A stretch of 17,088 bases of DNA from DATGMB01 sp035293845 (GTDB lineage Bacteria > Acidobacteriota > Terriglobia > Bryobacterales > Bryobacteraceae), in the NCBI GenBank assembly GCA_035293845.1, contig DATGMB010000171.1, positions 1 to 17,088 on the forward strand, written 5' to 3'. Shown piece by piece: positions 7,215 through 14,156 of the stretch (its first letter is position 1; each line of letters begins with the position of its first letter). A program made the translations under genes and the position numbers. A model generated the notes under the pieces. It did not search any database. It saw nothing but the letters and a program-made list of their open reading frames with translations, and was not told the DNA's origin.

Positions 7215-8134
7215 TGTGCGGTCCCGCGCGCCCGGCCGGCCAGCAGCTTCTTCCAGTCGAGCGTGGCGGCCAACTGCTCGCCGATCCGCACCAGCTCCGG
7301 AATCGCCGCCAGGTCCGCTTCGTCGATCTCGCTCGGCAACTGCGGATTGATGTTCTGCCTCAGGCCCGGCCACTGCCGGTCCACCGCGTCATCCACCCAG
7401 TCCTCGGAGGTGTCGACCAGCGTGCTCGTCACCCATCCGATCGTGCCGATGAGCCCGCTCGGCGGCGTATCCGATGCGGGATAAAAACCCGTCCCGAGCG
7501 ACACCAGGTTGCTCTCCGCCGGATCGAGGTCGTCGTACTCGAACGCCTCCACGCAAGCTTCATACGCCGGATTCGCCGTGCCGCCCGCCCCGCCGTCGAA
7601 AAACCGCATCGTCTGCCCCTGGATGCCGGCGATCGTCCAGTGGTCGAAATAGGTCGGCGCGCACGCCGACGCCACCGCCGCGTCCACCAGCTTCACCGCG
7701 CCCGTCGTCCGCGCGTTCTTCGCGTTGTCGCGGACAAAGTACCAGTTGTGCCCGTTCATCGCCGTGGCCGAAATCATAATACGGAGCGGAGAATCGTTCA
7801 TCGTCCAGTCCGCCGCCGGTCCCAGAACGCTCGCCACCACGTCCCGCAGATGCTGCGGGTCGTACATGAAGCCCTCGAACGCCCGCTTGGCCGCTGCGAC
7901 CGCGCCCGTTGGCGTAAAGATCTCTTTCGACCGCTGCGTGTACACCGTGAGCAGTTGCGTCGCCGGCACGCCCGCCGCCACCGCCGCCGTGAGCAGCGCG
8001 CCCGTCGATGTTCCCGCGCAGTAATCGATGTGATCCCGCGTCACACCGCCGAGCTGCTTTTCGAGCTCGATCAGGCAGCAGCACGGGATAATCCCGCGAA
8101 TTCCGCCGCCGCGAATGGAAATCATGTTGCGCAT
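7211..8134 (-). CDS. Patatin-like phospholipase
   Basis: A 307-residue patatin-domain lipid acyl hydrolase. It shows the glycine-rich oxyanion loop RGGGIRG (8-14), the nucleophile elbow GTSTG (41-45, S43) and the catalytic DGG motif with D180, which completes the Ser-Asp dyad. No signal peptide is visible, so it is probably cytosolic or peripherally membrane-associated, acting on acyl esters of phospholipids or glycolipids. The start was set at ATG 8134 because GGGAGGG at 8139-8145 lies about 5 nt upstream, and because the oxyanion loop normally lies close to the N-terminus. A longer open frame to 8239 exists but has no such ribosome site. A candidate promoter lies just upstream. This gene opens a four-gene operon; no nucleotide-cyclase gene is nearby to suggest an anti-phage effector. 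Confidence 0.88.
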   Translation of the reverse strand: MRNMISIRGGGIRGIIPCCCLIELEKQLGGVTRDHIDYCAGTSTGALLTAAVAAGVPATQLLTVYTQRSKEIFTPTGAVAAAKRAFEGFMYDPQHLRDVVASVLGPAADWTMNDSPLRIMISATAMNGHNWYFVRDNAKNARTTGAVKLVDAAVASACAPTYFDHWTIAGIQGQTMRFFDGGAGGTANPAYEACVEAFEYDDLDPAESNLVSLGTGFYPASDTPPSGLIGTIGWVTSTLVDTSEDWVDDAVDRQWPGLRQNINPQLPSEIDEADLAAIPELVRIGEQLAATLDWKKLLAGRARGTAQ

Positions 8135-8138
8135 TTCG

Positions 8139-8145
8139 CCCTCCC
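8139..8145 (-). promoter_or_regulatory. Strong Shine-Dalgarno site of the patatin gene
   Basis: The minus strand reads GGGAGGG, with its GGAGG core 5 nt from the ATG at 8134. This decides between the 8134 start and the longer open frame beginning at 8239. Confidence 0.75.
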
Positions 8146-8156
8146 GCGTGCCCCAG

Positions 8157-8184
8157 GATATAGCCGCGCCTGTTGCTATGTCCA
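8157..8184 (-). promoter_or_regulatory. Candidate sigma-70-type promoter for the patatin-cupin-YCII-hydrolase operon
   Basis: On the minus strand TGGACA (8184-8179, five of six bases match TTGACA) is followed after 16 nt by TATATC (8162-8157, four of six match TATAAT). Transcription would start about 20 nt before the ATG at 8134, leaving room for the Shine-Dalgarno site. This is pattern matching only, in a 176-bp divergent gap shared with the plus-strand gene. Confidence 0.4.
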
Positions 8185-8302
8185 GCGCGGACCGCTGGCG
8201 CACTTTGTTTCGAGACAGTACCAGCCGGTATTGCGCCAAACTGGAGCATCGGTTAACCTCTTAGTTCATCAGTACGCCAAAGTAATAGAACCAAGCTGCC
8301 TC

Positions 8303-8307
8303 GGAGG
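8303..8307 (+). promoter_or_regulatory. Shine-Dalgarno site of the PEP-CTERM gene
   Basis: GGAGG precedes the ATG at 8311 by only 3 nt, shorter than the usual 5-9 nt but perfectly matched. It supports the start of the signal-peptide-bearing frame rather than the second, overlapping frame. Confidence 0.6.
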
Positions 8308-8310
8308 CTC

Positions 8311-8950
8311 ATGCTCTACAGGAACACTCTTGTCCTTACTCTGCTGATCGCGGGAGTTACCCCTCTCGCTCAGGCGGGAACCGTTTTCGAGGTGACCGTC
8401 GACACCTCCTCGATCAGCGGCGTCACGGGGGGCGCCCTGAATTTCCAGTTGAACGGCGGTTTCGGCAATTACGATCTGCTCTCCGCCACCATCTCGAATT
8501 TCCAGACGGATGGCATCCTGGCCGACCCCTCCACCAACTTCACCATCGGCGACGTCTCGGGCGACCTCGGCTCCGGCGCCACAATGGATAATCTGGGCCC
8601 CGACAATGCAGTACTTCACCTACGGCAACACTTTGAGCTTCCAGGTGGCCTTCTCCGGTCCCGGCCTCTCGAACGACCCCTCCGCCGATTCCGGCACCAG
8701 CTTCCTGTTCGTCCCCTTCGGCCCGGGCCCGAACCTCGTGCTCGCCAACAGCTACGCGCCCGGGCTCTTTGAGCTGGATTTCAATCCCGATGGCACGCAG
8801 AATCTGATCGACTACAGCAGTTCCCCGGGCATCCTGAGCGTAACCACGCCCGAACCCGCACAGTGGCTGCCGCTCGCCGCCGCGCTCGCCGCGCTGTTTG
8901 CCTGGAGCGGCCGCCGCGCGCGCCGGCCGCTCGCCGCCCTGGCGGTCCTT
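8311..8950 (+). pseudogene. PEP-CTERM sorting-domain protein, frameshifted near 8600
   Basis: The start at 8311 gives a clear signal peptide (MLYRNTLVLTLLIAGVTPLAQA, about 22 residues) followed by a beta-rich region (TVFEVTVDTSSISGV..., LNFQLNGGFGNY, ISNFQTDG). Sense is lost around LGPDNA: the original frame turns into an Arg/Leu-rich tail and stops at 8772. The frame shifted by +1 carries the expected continuation, QYFTYGNTLSFQVAFSG, then LFELDFNPDGTQNL and the sorting signal TPEPAQWLPLAAALAALF with an arginine cluster. The domain order matches the PEP-CTERM family I know as NF038129, from memory. The break lies in about 8598-8612, next to a four-C run (8598-8601), so it may be a sequencing indel or a true mutation. 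PEP-CTERM proteins are normally exported and handled by an exosortase; none is in the window. The end given is approximate because the frame does not stop there. Confidence 0.65.
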
Positions 8951-10417
8951 TGCATGCTGGCCATGCCGGCCCTCCGCGCGCAATCCGGCCTGCGCGGCAC
9001 TTACCGCCCCAAGAGTAAAAGTAACCCCCGCGGCGATATCACCAGCGGCTACACCGGCCCCGTGCCGTACCACGGCGGCGCTCTGGTAGCCAACCCGTCC
9101 TATCATATGATCTATTGGGGGGCGTATTGGGGCTCCGGCTACGGCCTGACGCAGCGCAGCTACGTCAACAACTTCGTCCAGACGGTGGGCACGTCCAGCG
9201 CCTTCGCGTCACTGCTTTCCGAATACTCCGTCCCCGGCTATACGATCGGCCAGGGCGTTTTCGCCGGCGAGAAACTGGTCACGCCCGGTCCGCCCGCCAG
9301 CGTGAGCGACGCCGATATCCGGAACCAGATCGCCGCCTGGATTGCCAATTCCACCCTGCCGGTCCCCGATGCCAACACCGTCTATGTCCTGATGTTCCCT
9401 CCCGCCGTCAACGCCGCCAACGCATGCGGTTCGATCTACGGCTACCATAACGATGCGACATCGCCCAACGGCCACTATCGCTACATCGTCATTCCGTACC
9501 TGGATTGCGGAACGGAAACCGCTACCCAGGGGCCGGTCGCGATCGATGCGCTGACCCAGGTGCTCGAGCACGAATTCGCCGAGAACCAGACCGATCCCGA
9601 CATCAACCCTTTGGGATGGGTCGATACCTCCGGCGGCGATTACAACGAAATCGGCGATATCTGCTCCTACGTGTCCGCGAACGTCGGCTACCAGGGCTTT
9701 CTGCTGCAGAAACTGTGGAGCAACGCGGCCGCCGACTGCGTGGCTCCCATTGCGGGCGATTCTTCCATTCACCTCACCATCTCGACCGGCGGAAGCACCC
9801 CTTCCGGCGTCGCCAACCTGCTGCCCGGCGCGCCAACGGCCTTCAACATCACCACCGATTCCACCACGCCGGTCAACCTCAGCCTCTCCGGCCTGCCCGC
9901 CGGCGTCAGCTACACCCTGAGCCAGCCCACCGTTTCCAGCACCAGTCCGGCCACGCTCCAGCTTTCGACCGGCTCCAGCCCCGGCCCGCGCGCGTTCCCC
10001 ACGCTGACGGCGATCCGCGGCGCGCAATCGGCGCAATTCCAGTTCCTGGTCGATCCCTGGAAGCAGGTCACCCCGGCGCGCGTCACCAGCACCGGCTTCG
10101 TCTACAACTACAACTTCGACCGGCCAGGGGTGAACAACTATATCTATACCGGACGGCTGATCCTGACCAACACCGGCTCATCGCCGATCGGCCCCACTCT
10201 CCTGGTGGCGTTCCACAACCTGGACGCGAGCATCACCCCGCTCTATTTCGAGGGAAATCTCGATTCCCCGGCCGGGACCTCGCCGCTGGGCGATCCGGTC
10301 CTGCGCTTCCCGGATGGAATCCTTCAGCCGGGGCAGTCGGTCACCGTGCCGGTCGCTTTCGAAAATCCGAACGTCCTGCGCATCAACTTCACGCCGATCG
10401 TGTACGAAGTGCAATAG
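8510..10417 (+). CDS. Secreted EXORDIUM-like (phosphate-induced protein 1-like) HExxE protein, in frame with the PEP-CTERM tail
   Basis: One 635-codon open frame; residues before about 34 (up to 8608) are out of frame with the gene beginning at 8311 and are not native. Residues 34-137 are the PEP-CTERM protein remainder, including PEP at 114-116. Residues 136-158 (RARRPLAALAVLCMLAMPALRAQ) look like a second, independent signal peptide. A secreted domain follows (about 159-415): VPYHGGALVANPSYHMIYWG, a PDANTVYVLMFPP strand, HEFAE at 354-358 with TDPD after it, and EIGDICSY. This matches the EXORDIUM/PHI-1 fold family, in which HExxE-like motifs occur; protease activity is unproven. Residues 416-635 are Ser/Thr-rich beta-sandwich-like repeats. 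No good start codon precedes the second signal peptide in this frame, so the true start is unresolved: fusion by lost stop, or an assembly error. Confidence 0.7.
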   Translation: MASWPTPPPTSPSATSRATSAPAPQWIIWAPTMQYFTYGNTLSFQVAFSGPGLSNDPSADSGTSFLFVPFGPGPNLVLANSYAPGLFELDFNPDGTQNLIDYSSSPGILSVTTPEPAQWLPLAAALAALFAWSGRRARRPLAALAVLCMLAMPALRAQSGLRGTYRPKSKSNPRGDITSGYTGPVPYHGGALVANPSYHMIYWGAYWGSGYGLTQRSYVNNFVQTVGTSSAFASLLSEYSVPGYTIGQGVFAGEKLVTPGPPASVSDADIRNQIAAWIANSTLPVPDANTVYVLMFPPAVNAANACGSIYGYHNDATSPNGHYRYIVIPYLDCGTETATQGPVAIDALTQVLEHEFAENQTDPDINPLGWVDTSGGDYNEIGDICSYVSANVGYQGFLLQKLWSNAAADCVAPIAGDSSIHLTISTGGSTPSGVANLLPGAPTAFNITTDSTTPVNLSLSGLPAGVSYTLSQPTVSSTSPATLQLSTGSSPGPRAFPTLTAIRGAQSAQFQFLVDPWKQVTPARVTSTGFVYNYNFDRPGVNNYIYTGRLILTNTGSSPIGPTLLVAFHNLDASITPLYFEGNLDSPAGTSPLGDPVLRFPDGILQPGQSVTVPVAFENPNVLRINFTPIVYEVQ

Positions 10418-10441
10418 TCCACCGGCTCCCGCGCTGCGCCA

Positions 10442-10456
10442 TACTGTAGTTGCGTG
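10442..10456 (+). promoter_or_regulatory. Possible leaderless -10 element before the GNAT gene
   Basis: TACTGT at 10442-10447 fits the TAnnnT -10 pattern and ends 6 nt before the GTG start at 10454, the spacing expected for a leaderless transcript. There is no Shine-Dalgarno match before the GTG and no good -35. The evidence is thin. Confidence 0.25.
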
Positions 10457-11230
10457 GAGTATCCGAGCATCGCCGGAAATCTGCGGGAATCGTTCCGCGT
10501 CATCGCGGCCAGCCGGGCGGCCGGCGAGCTGCGGGAGCTGCAGGGCGTGAGCATCGCGTCCGCCGGCTCCACATTCCAGATGTTCAACGCCGCCTTCCTC
10601 TCCGAGCCCGTCGCGAGCCCCGCCGAGCTCACGCGGCGCATCCTGGTCCCGGCCGTGCACTTCCAGGCGCGCGGCCTCGAGTGGGCCTACTGGGTGGCGG
10701 AGGACCTGATGGCGCCCGCTGCGCGCCGCCGCTCCCGCCAGGTGTTCGAAAGGCACGGCCTGCGCCACTCGGTCGACCTGCCCGGCATGGTTGCCGACCG
10801 CATCGAGCCGCCGGTGCACCCGCTGCCGCTCATCGAAGTCCGGCGCGTCCGGCAGGGCCCGACGCGCGAGGACTTCTGCTCCATCGGCTCGGTGTGCTTC
10901 CACGTTCCTCTCGCGTGGTTCCGTGAGGTTTTCGACAGCGCTTCGGTCTGGGAAGGCTTTGCCGGATACGTCGGCTACGTGGACGGCGAGCCGGTCTCGA
11001 CCACCGCCATCGTCCTGGGCGGCGGCGTCATCGGCGTGTACAACGTCGCCACGCTTCCCGCCCGGCAGCGCCACGGATACGGCGAGGCCGTGATGCGCCA
11101 CGCCGTTTCCGAAGCGCTGCGCGAGCACGGCGGCCGGCAGGTGATCCTGCAATCCACACCCGCCGGTTACAGGCTATACCAGCGCATGGGCTTCCGGGAG
11201 GTCACGCGCGTGGCGGTATATTCAACCTAA
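10454..11230 (+). CDS. GNAT family N-acetyltransferase
   Basis: A 258-residue protein whose C-terminal half (about 125-258) is a GNAT acetyltransferase domain. The acetyl-CoA pyrophosphate loop appears as RQRHGYGEA (204-212), after the beta-4 strand GVIGVYNVATLP, and the final YRLYQRMGFREV (239-250) is the usual GNAT motif B end. The N-terminal 120 residues are probably a substrate-recognition or degenerate GNAT domain; SRAAGELRELQGV and WAYWVAEDLM are visible but I do not recognise a family. The acceptor is unknown. The start is GTG at 10454, 36 nt after the preceding stop, with no Shine-Dalgarno match. The stop codon shares bases with the stop of the convergent hutH gene (4-nt overlap, 11227-11230), leaving no space for a terminator between them. 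Confidence 0.85.
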   Translation: MEYPSIAGNLRESFRVIAASRAAGELRELQGVSIASAGSTFQMFNAAFLSEPVASPAELTRRILVPAVHFQARGLEWAYWVAEDLMAPAARRRSRQVFERHGLRHSVDLPGMVADRIEPPVHPLPLIEVRRVRQGPTREDFCSIGSVCFHVPLAWFREVFDSASVWEGFAGYVGYVDGEPVSTTAIVLGGGVIGVYNVATLPARQRHGYGEAVMRHAVSEALREHGGRQVILQSTPAGYRLYQRMGFREVTRVAVYST

Positions 11231-12726
11231 ACGCGCGCCAGCGCGCCCGCCGCAAGCAGCGCCTCGATCGCCGCAATATCCCGGTAGAATGGCCGGTCCG
11301 CCTCGATCGCGGGCGAAACCGCGCGGATGCGCTCGCGCATGGCTTCGAGCGCCAGGCTGCTCTGGAGCGGCGCCAGCAGATCGAGAGCGCGCGCCGCCGC
11401 CAGCGCTTCGATCGCCAGCACGTTGCGCGTATTCCGCACCACCCGCTGCAACTTCAGCGCCGAGGTCATCCCCATGCTCACGAAATCTTCCTTGTTGCCG
11501 CTGGTCGTGATGGACCCGGTCGAAGCCGGGTGCGCCAGCACGCGGTTCTCCGCCACCAGCGCCGCGGCCGTCACCTGCGCCATCATCAGTCCGGATTCAA
11601 GGCCGGCGCTGCCCGCCAGGAACGGTGGCAGCTCTTCATTCAGCGCGGGATTCACCAGCCGGTCGACGCGGCGCTCCGAAATACCGGAAAGCGCCGTCAG
11701 CGCGACCGCCGCAAAATCGAGCTGGAACGCCAGCGGCTCGCCGTGAAAATTGCCGCCCGAAAGAATCTCGCCATCGAACACCAGCGGATTGTCGGTCGCC
11801 GAGTTCAGCTCGATCGCGAAGACCCGGCGCGCCTCCGCCAGCGCGTCCCGCACCGCGCCGTGGACCTGCGGGGCGCAGCGCAGCGAATACGCGTCCTGCA
11901 CCCGCTGGCAGCCGATGTGGGATCGGCGGATCTCGCTTCCCTCCAGCAGTTCGCGCAGCCGCTGCGCGCTCGCGCGCTGGCCCGGATGCGGGCGCGCGTC
12001 GTGGATCCGCGGATCGAACGCCCGCGGCGTGCCGCGCAGCGCGTCGAGCGTCAGGGCGCAGACCACGTCCGCGGTGTCGGCCAGCGTTTCGGCGGCCTCG
12101 AGCTCCAGGCAGCCGATCGCCAGCATCGCCTGCGTGCCGTTGATGAGGCTGATGCCTTCCTTCGCCGCGAGCGCGATCGTCTCGATTCCGGCGCGCCGCA
12201 GCGCCTCGCCGCCCGCCAGCACGGCGCCTTCGAATTCGGCCTCGCCTTCGCCCGTGAGCACCAGCGCGATGTGCGCCAGCGGCGCCAGGTCCCCGGAGGC
12301 CCCCACGCTTCCCTGCGACGGCACCACCGGCGTCACGCCGCGGTTCAGCAGATCGCAGAGCCGCTCCGCCACCAGCGGACGAATGCCGGAAAAACCCATC
12401 GCCAGCACGTTGGCACGGATCAGCATCATGGCCCGCACCACCTCCCGCGCCAGCGGCTCGCCGACGCCGGTCGCGTGCGAGCGGATCACGTTGCGCTGAA
12501 GCTGTTCGAGATCCTCGGCCGAAACCCGCCGGTTGGCCAGCAGCCCCACGCCGGTATTGACGGCGTAGATCGCCGCGGCGCCCGCCGCCATCCGGTCGAT
12601 TTCCGCGCGCGAGCGCTCCATGGCCGCCGAGGCCGCGGGAGCCAGCGCGACATCGGCCGTTCGCGCGCGCGCGACCGCGGCGGTCTCCGCGACCGTCAGG
12701 TCGCGCCCGGTCAGCGCAATCCGCAT
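11227..12726 (-). CDS. hutH: Histidine ammonia-lyase (HAL/PAL family)
   Basis: A 499-residue MIO-dependent lyase converting L-histidine to urocanate and ammonia, the first step of histidine degradation. The MIO-forming triad A143-S144-G145 lies in GSVGASGDLAPLAHI. Residues matching those studied in Pseudomonas putida HutH are present in order: Y54, H84 (SHATGVGEP), N196 (INGTQ), Q277, Y280, R283 (QRVQDAYSLRC), F327 (GNFHGEP) and E413. The loop at 410-416 reads GNKEDFV where many HutH have NQEDHV, a small departure. Full family length. The gene starts 2 nt after the purF stop, so it is probably co-transcribed with the purine genes; no hutU, hutI or regulator is in the window. Aminomutase or another aromatic ammonia-lyase remains possible, but the histidine-type pocket residues argue for HutH. 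Confidence 0.8.
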   Translation of the reverse strand: MRIALTGRDLTVAETAAVARARTADVALAPAASAAMERSRAEIDRMAAGAAAIYAVNTGVGLLANRRVSAEDLEQLQRNVIRSHATGVGEPLAREVVRAMMLIRANVLAMGFSGIRPLVAERLCDLLNRGVTPVVPSQGSVGASGDLAPLAHIALVLTGEGEAEFEGAVLAGGEALRRAGIETIALAAKEGISLINGTQAMLAIGCLELEAAETLADTADVVCALTLDALRGTPRAFDPRIHDARPHPGQRASAQRLRELLEGSEIRRSHIGCQRVQDAYSLRCAPQVHGAVRDALAEARRVFAIELNSATDNPLVFDGEILSGGNFHGEPLAFQLDFAAVALTALSGISERRVDRLVNPALNEELPPFLAGSAGLESGLMMAQVTAAALVAENRVLAHPASTGSITTSGNKEDFVSMGMTSALKLQRVVRNTRNVLAIEALAAARALDLLAPLQSSLALEAMRERIRAVSPAIEADRPFYRDIAAIEALLAAGALARV

Positions 12727-12728
12727 GG

Positions 12729-14156
12729 CTACCGGCCCGTCCGCCGCTTCCGCGACGCCAGTTGCTCGATCTGCACCAGCTCGGTCGGATAATCCCCGGT
12801 GTAGCAGGCGTAGCAGTATTCGTGCTTCCGCTCGTCTCCGACGGCTTTGCGCAGCGATTGGATCGAAAGATAGCCCAGCGTATCGGCCTCCACAAAACGG
12901 CGGATTTCTTCAATGGTGTGGCTGGAGGCGATCAGCTCGCCCTTGGTCGGCGTATCCACGCCGTAAAAACACGGCGAGATCGTCGGCGGGCAGGAGATCC
13001 GCAGGTGCACTTCGCGCGCGCCGGCCTGCCGCACCATGCGCACCAGCTTGCGGCTGGTGGTGCCGCGCACGATGGAGTCATCCACCAGCACCACGCGCCG
13101 GCCTTCCAGCAGATGGCGCACGGGATTCAGCTTGAGCTTGACGCCGAAATCGCGAATCGCCTGCGAGGGCTCGATGAACGTCCGCCCCACATAGTGGTTG
13201 CGGATCAACCCGTGGCGGAACGGCAGCCCCGATTCGGACGCGTACCCGATGGCCGCCGCCACGCCCGAATCCGGCACCGGCACCACGATATCGGCGTCCG
13301 CCGGGCACTCCCGCGCCAGCAGCCGGCCCATCTGCTCGCGCGACTCGGTCACCGGGCGCCCGAATACGATGGAATCCGGGCGCGAGAAATACACGTGCTC
13401 GAAGACGCACTGCGCCCGCGCCCCCGCCGGCGTCCAGCGCTCCCGCGTCATTCCCTCCGGCCCCACCGAGATCATCTCCCCCGGCTCCACTTCATGCAGG
13501 TACACCGCGCCGATCAGGTCGAACGCGCAGCTTTCCGAGGCGAACACGTAGCACTTGCCGCCGCCCGGCGCCTCCATCTCCCCGACCGCCAGCGGCCGGA
13601 AGCCGTGCGCATCGCGCGCCACGATCACGCGGTCCGGCGCCAGGAAGACCAGTGAGAACGCGCCTTCAATCTGCAGCAGCGCCTCGCGCAGCGCGCCCGT
13701 GAGCGTCCGCTCCTTGGAGTGCGCCAGCAGGTGCAGAATCACCTCGGTGTCGCTCGATGCCTGAAAGATCGACCCCCGGCGCTCCAGTTCCCCGCGCAGC
13801 TCCGCCGCGTTCGTGATATTGCCGTTGTGCGCCACCGCCACGGAGCCCTTGTTGCACTCCACCGTGAACGGCTGCGCGTTGAGCAGTACGGTATCGCCGG
13901 CCGTGGAGTAGCGCGTATGGCCGATGGCGTGCTCGCCCGGCAGCGTCGCCAGCACCGGGCTGGTGAAGATGTCCGCCACGTGCCCCATCGATTTGTGGCA
14001 GTGGATCTCGTCCTCCTGCGCGGTGCAGATGCCCGCCGATTCCTGCCCGCGATGCTGCAGCGCATAAAGGCCCAGGTACGCCAGCTTGGCCGCCTCGGGA
14101 TGCCCGTAAATGGCGACGACGCCGCACTCCTCGTGGAATTTATCGGGGGCCGTCAA
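12729..14156 (-). CDS. purF: Amidophosphoribosyltransferase
   Basis: A 475-residue enzyme catalysing the first committed step of purine synthesis, PRPP plus glutamine to 5-phosphoribosylamine. After a 10-residue propeptide the N-terminal nucleophile C11 opens the class II glutamine amidotransferase domain (ECGVVAIYG, then QHRGQES, GHTRYST, NGNI). The PRPP loop VVLVDDSIVRGTT is at 355-367. Cysteines C250, C396, C448 and C451 match the [4Fe-4S] ligands of the Bacillus subtilis-type enzyme, so oxygen sensitivity and propeptide cleavage are likely. The start is TTG at 14156, because TTGA overlaps the purL stop (14153-14156) and GGAGG lies 7 nt upstream at 14164-14168. The frame stays open upstream to 14570, but that part runs through purL with non-native sequence. 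It lies between purL and hutH. Confidence 0.95.
   Translation of the reverse strand: MTAPDKFHEECGVVAIYGHPEAAKLAYLGLYALQHRGQESAGICTAQEDEIHCHKSMGHVADIFTSPVLATLPGEHAIGHTRYSTAGDTVLLNAQPFTVECNKGSVAVAHNGNITNAAELRGELERRGSIFQASSDTEVILHLLAHSKERTLTGALREALLQIEGAFSLVFLAPDRVIVARDAHGFRPLAVGEMEAPGGGKCYVFASESCAFDLIGAVYLHEVEPGEMISVGPEGMTRERWTPAGARAQCVFEHVYFSRPDSIVFGRPVTESREQMGRLLARECPADADIVVPVPDSGVAAAIGYASESGLPFRHGLIRNHYVGRTFIEPSQAIRDFGVKLKLNPVRHLLEGRRVVLVDDSIVRGTTSRKLVRMVRQAGAREVHLRISCPPTISPCFYGVDTPTKGELIASSHTIEEIRRFVEADTLGYLSIQSLRKAVGDERKHEYCYACYTGDYPTELVQIEQLASRKRRTGR

Noticed and set aside
7211..8134. Patatin as a CBASS-type anti-phage effector
   Set aside because: No CD-NTase, Cap2/Cap3 or other defence gene is nearby; the operon partners are cupin, YCII and hydrolase.
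8135..8239. Upstream extension of the patatin gene to 8239
   Set aside because: It lacks a Shine-Dalgarno site and would bury the N-terminal oxyanion loop; the ATG at 8134 has GGGAGGG at good spacing.
8596..8612. Programmed +1 frameshift in the PEP-CTERM gene
   Set aside because: No recognised slippery codon, stop-codon stall or downstream structure is evident at the site; an indel or sequencing error is simpler.
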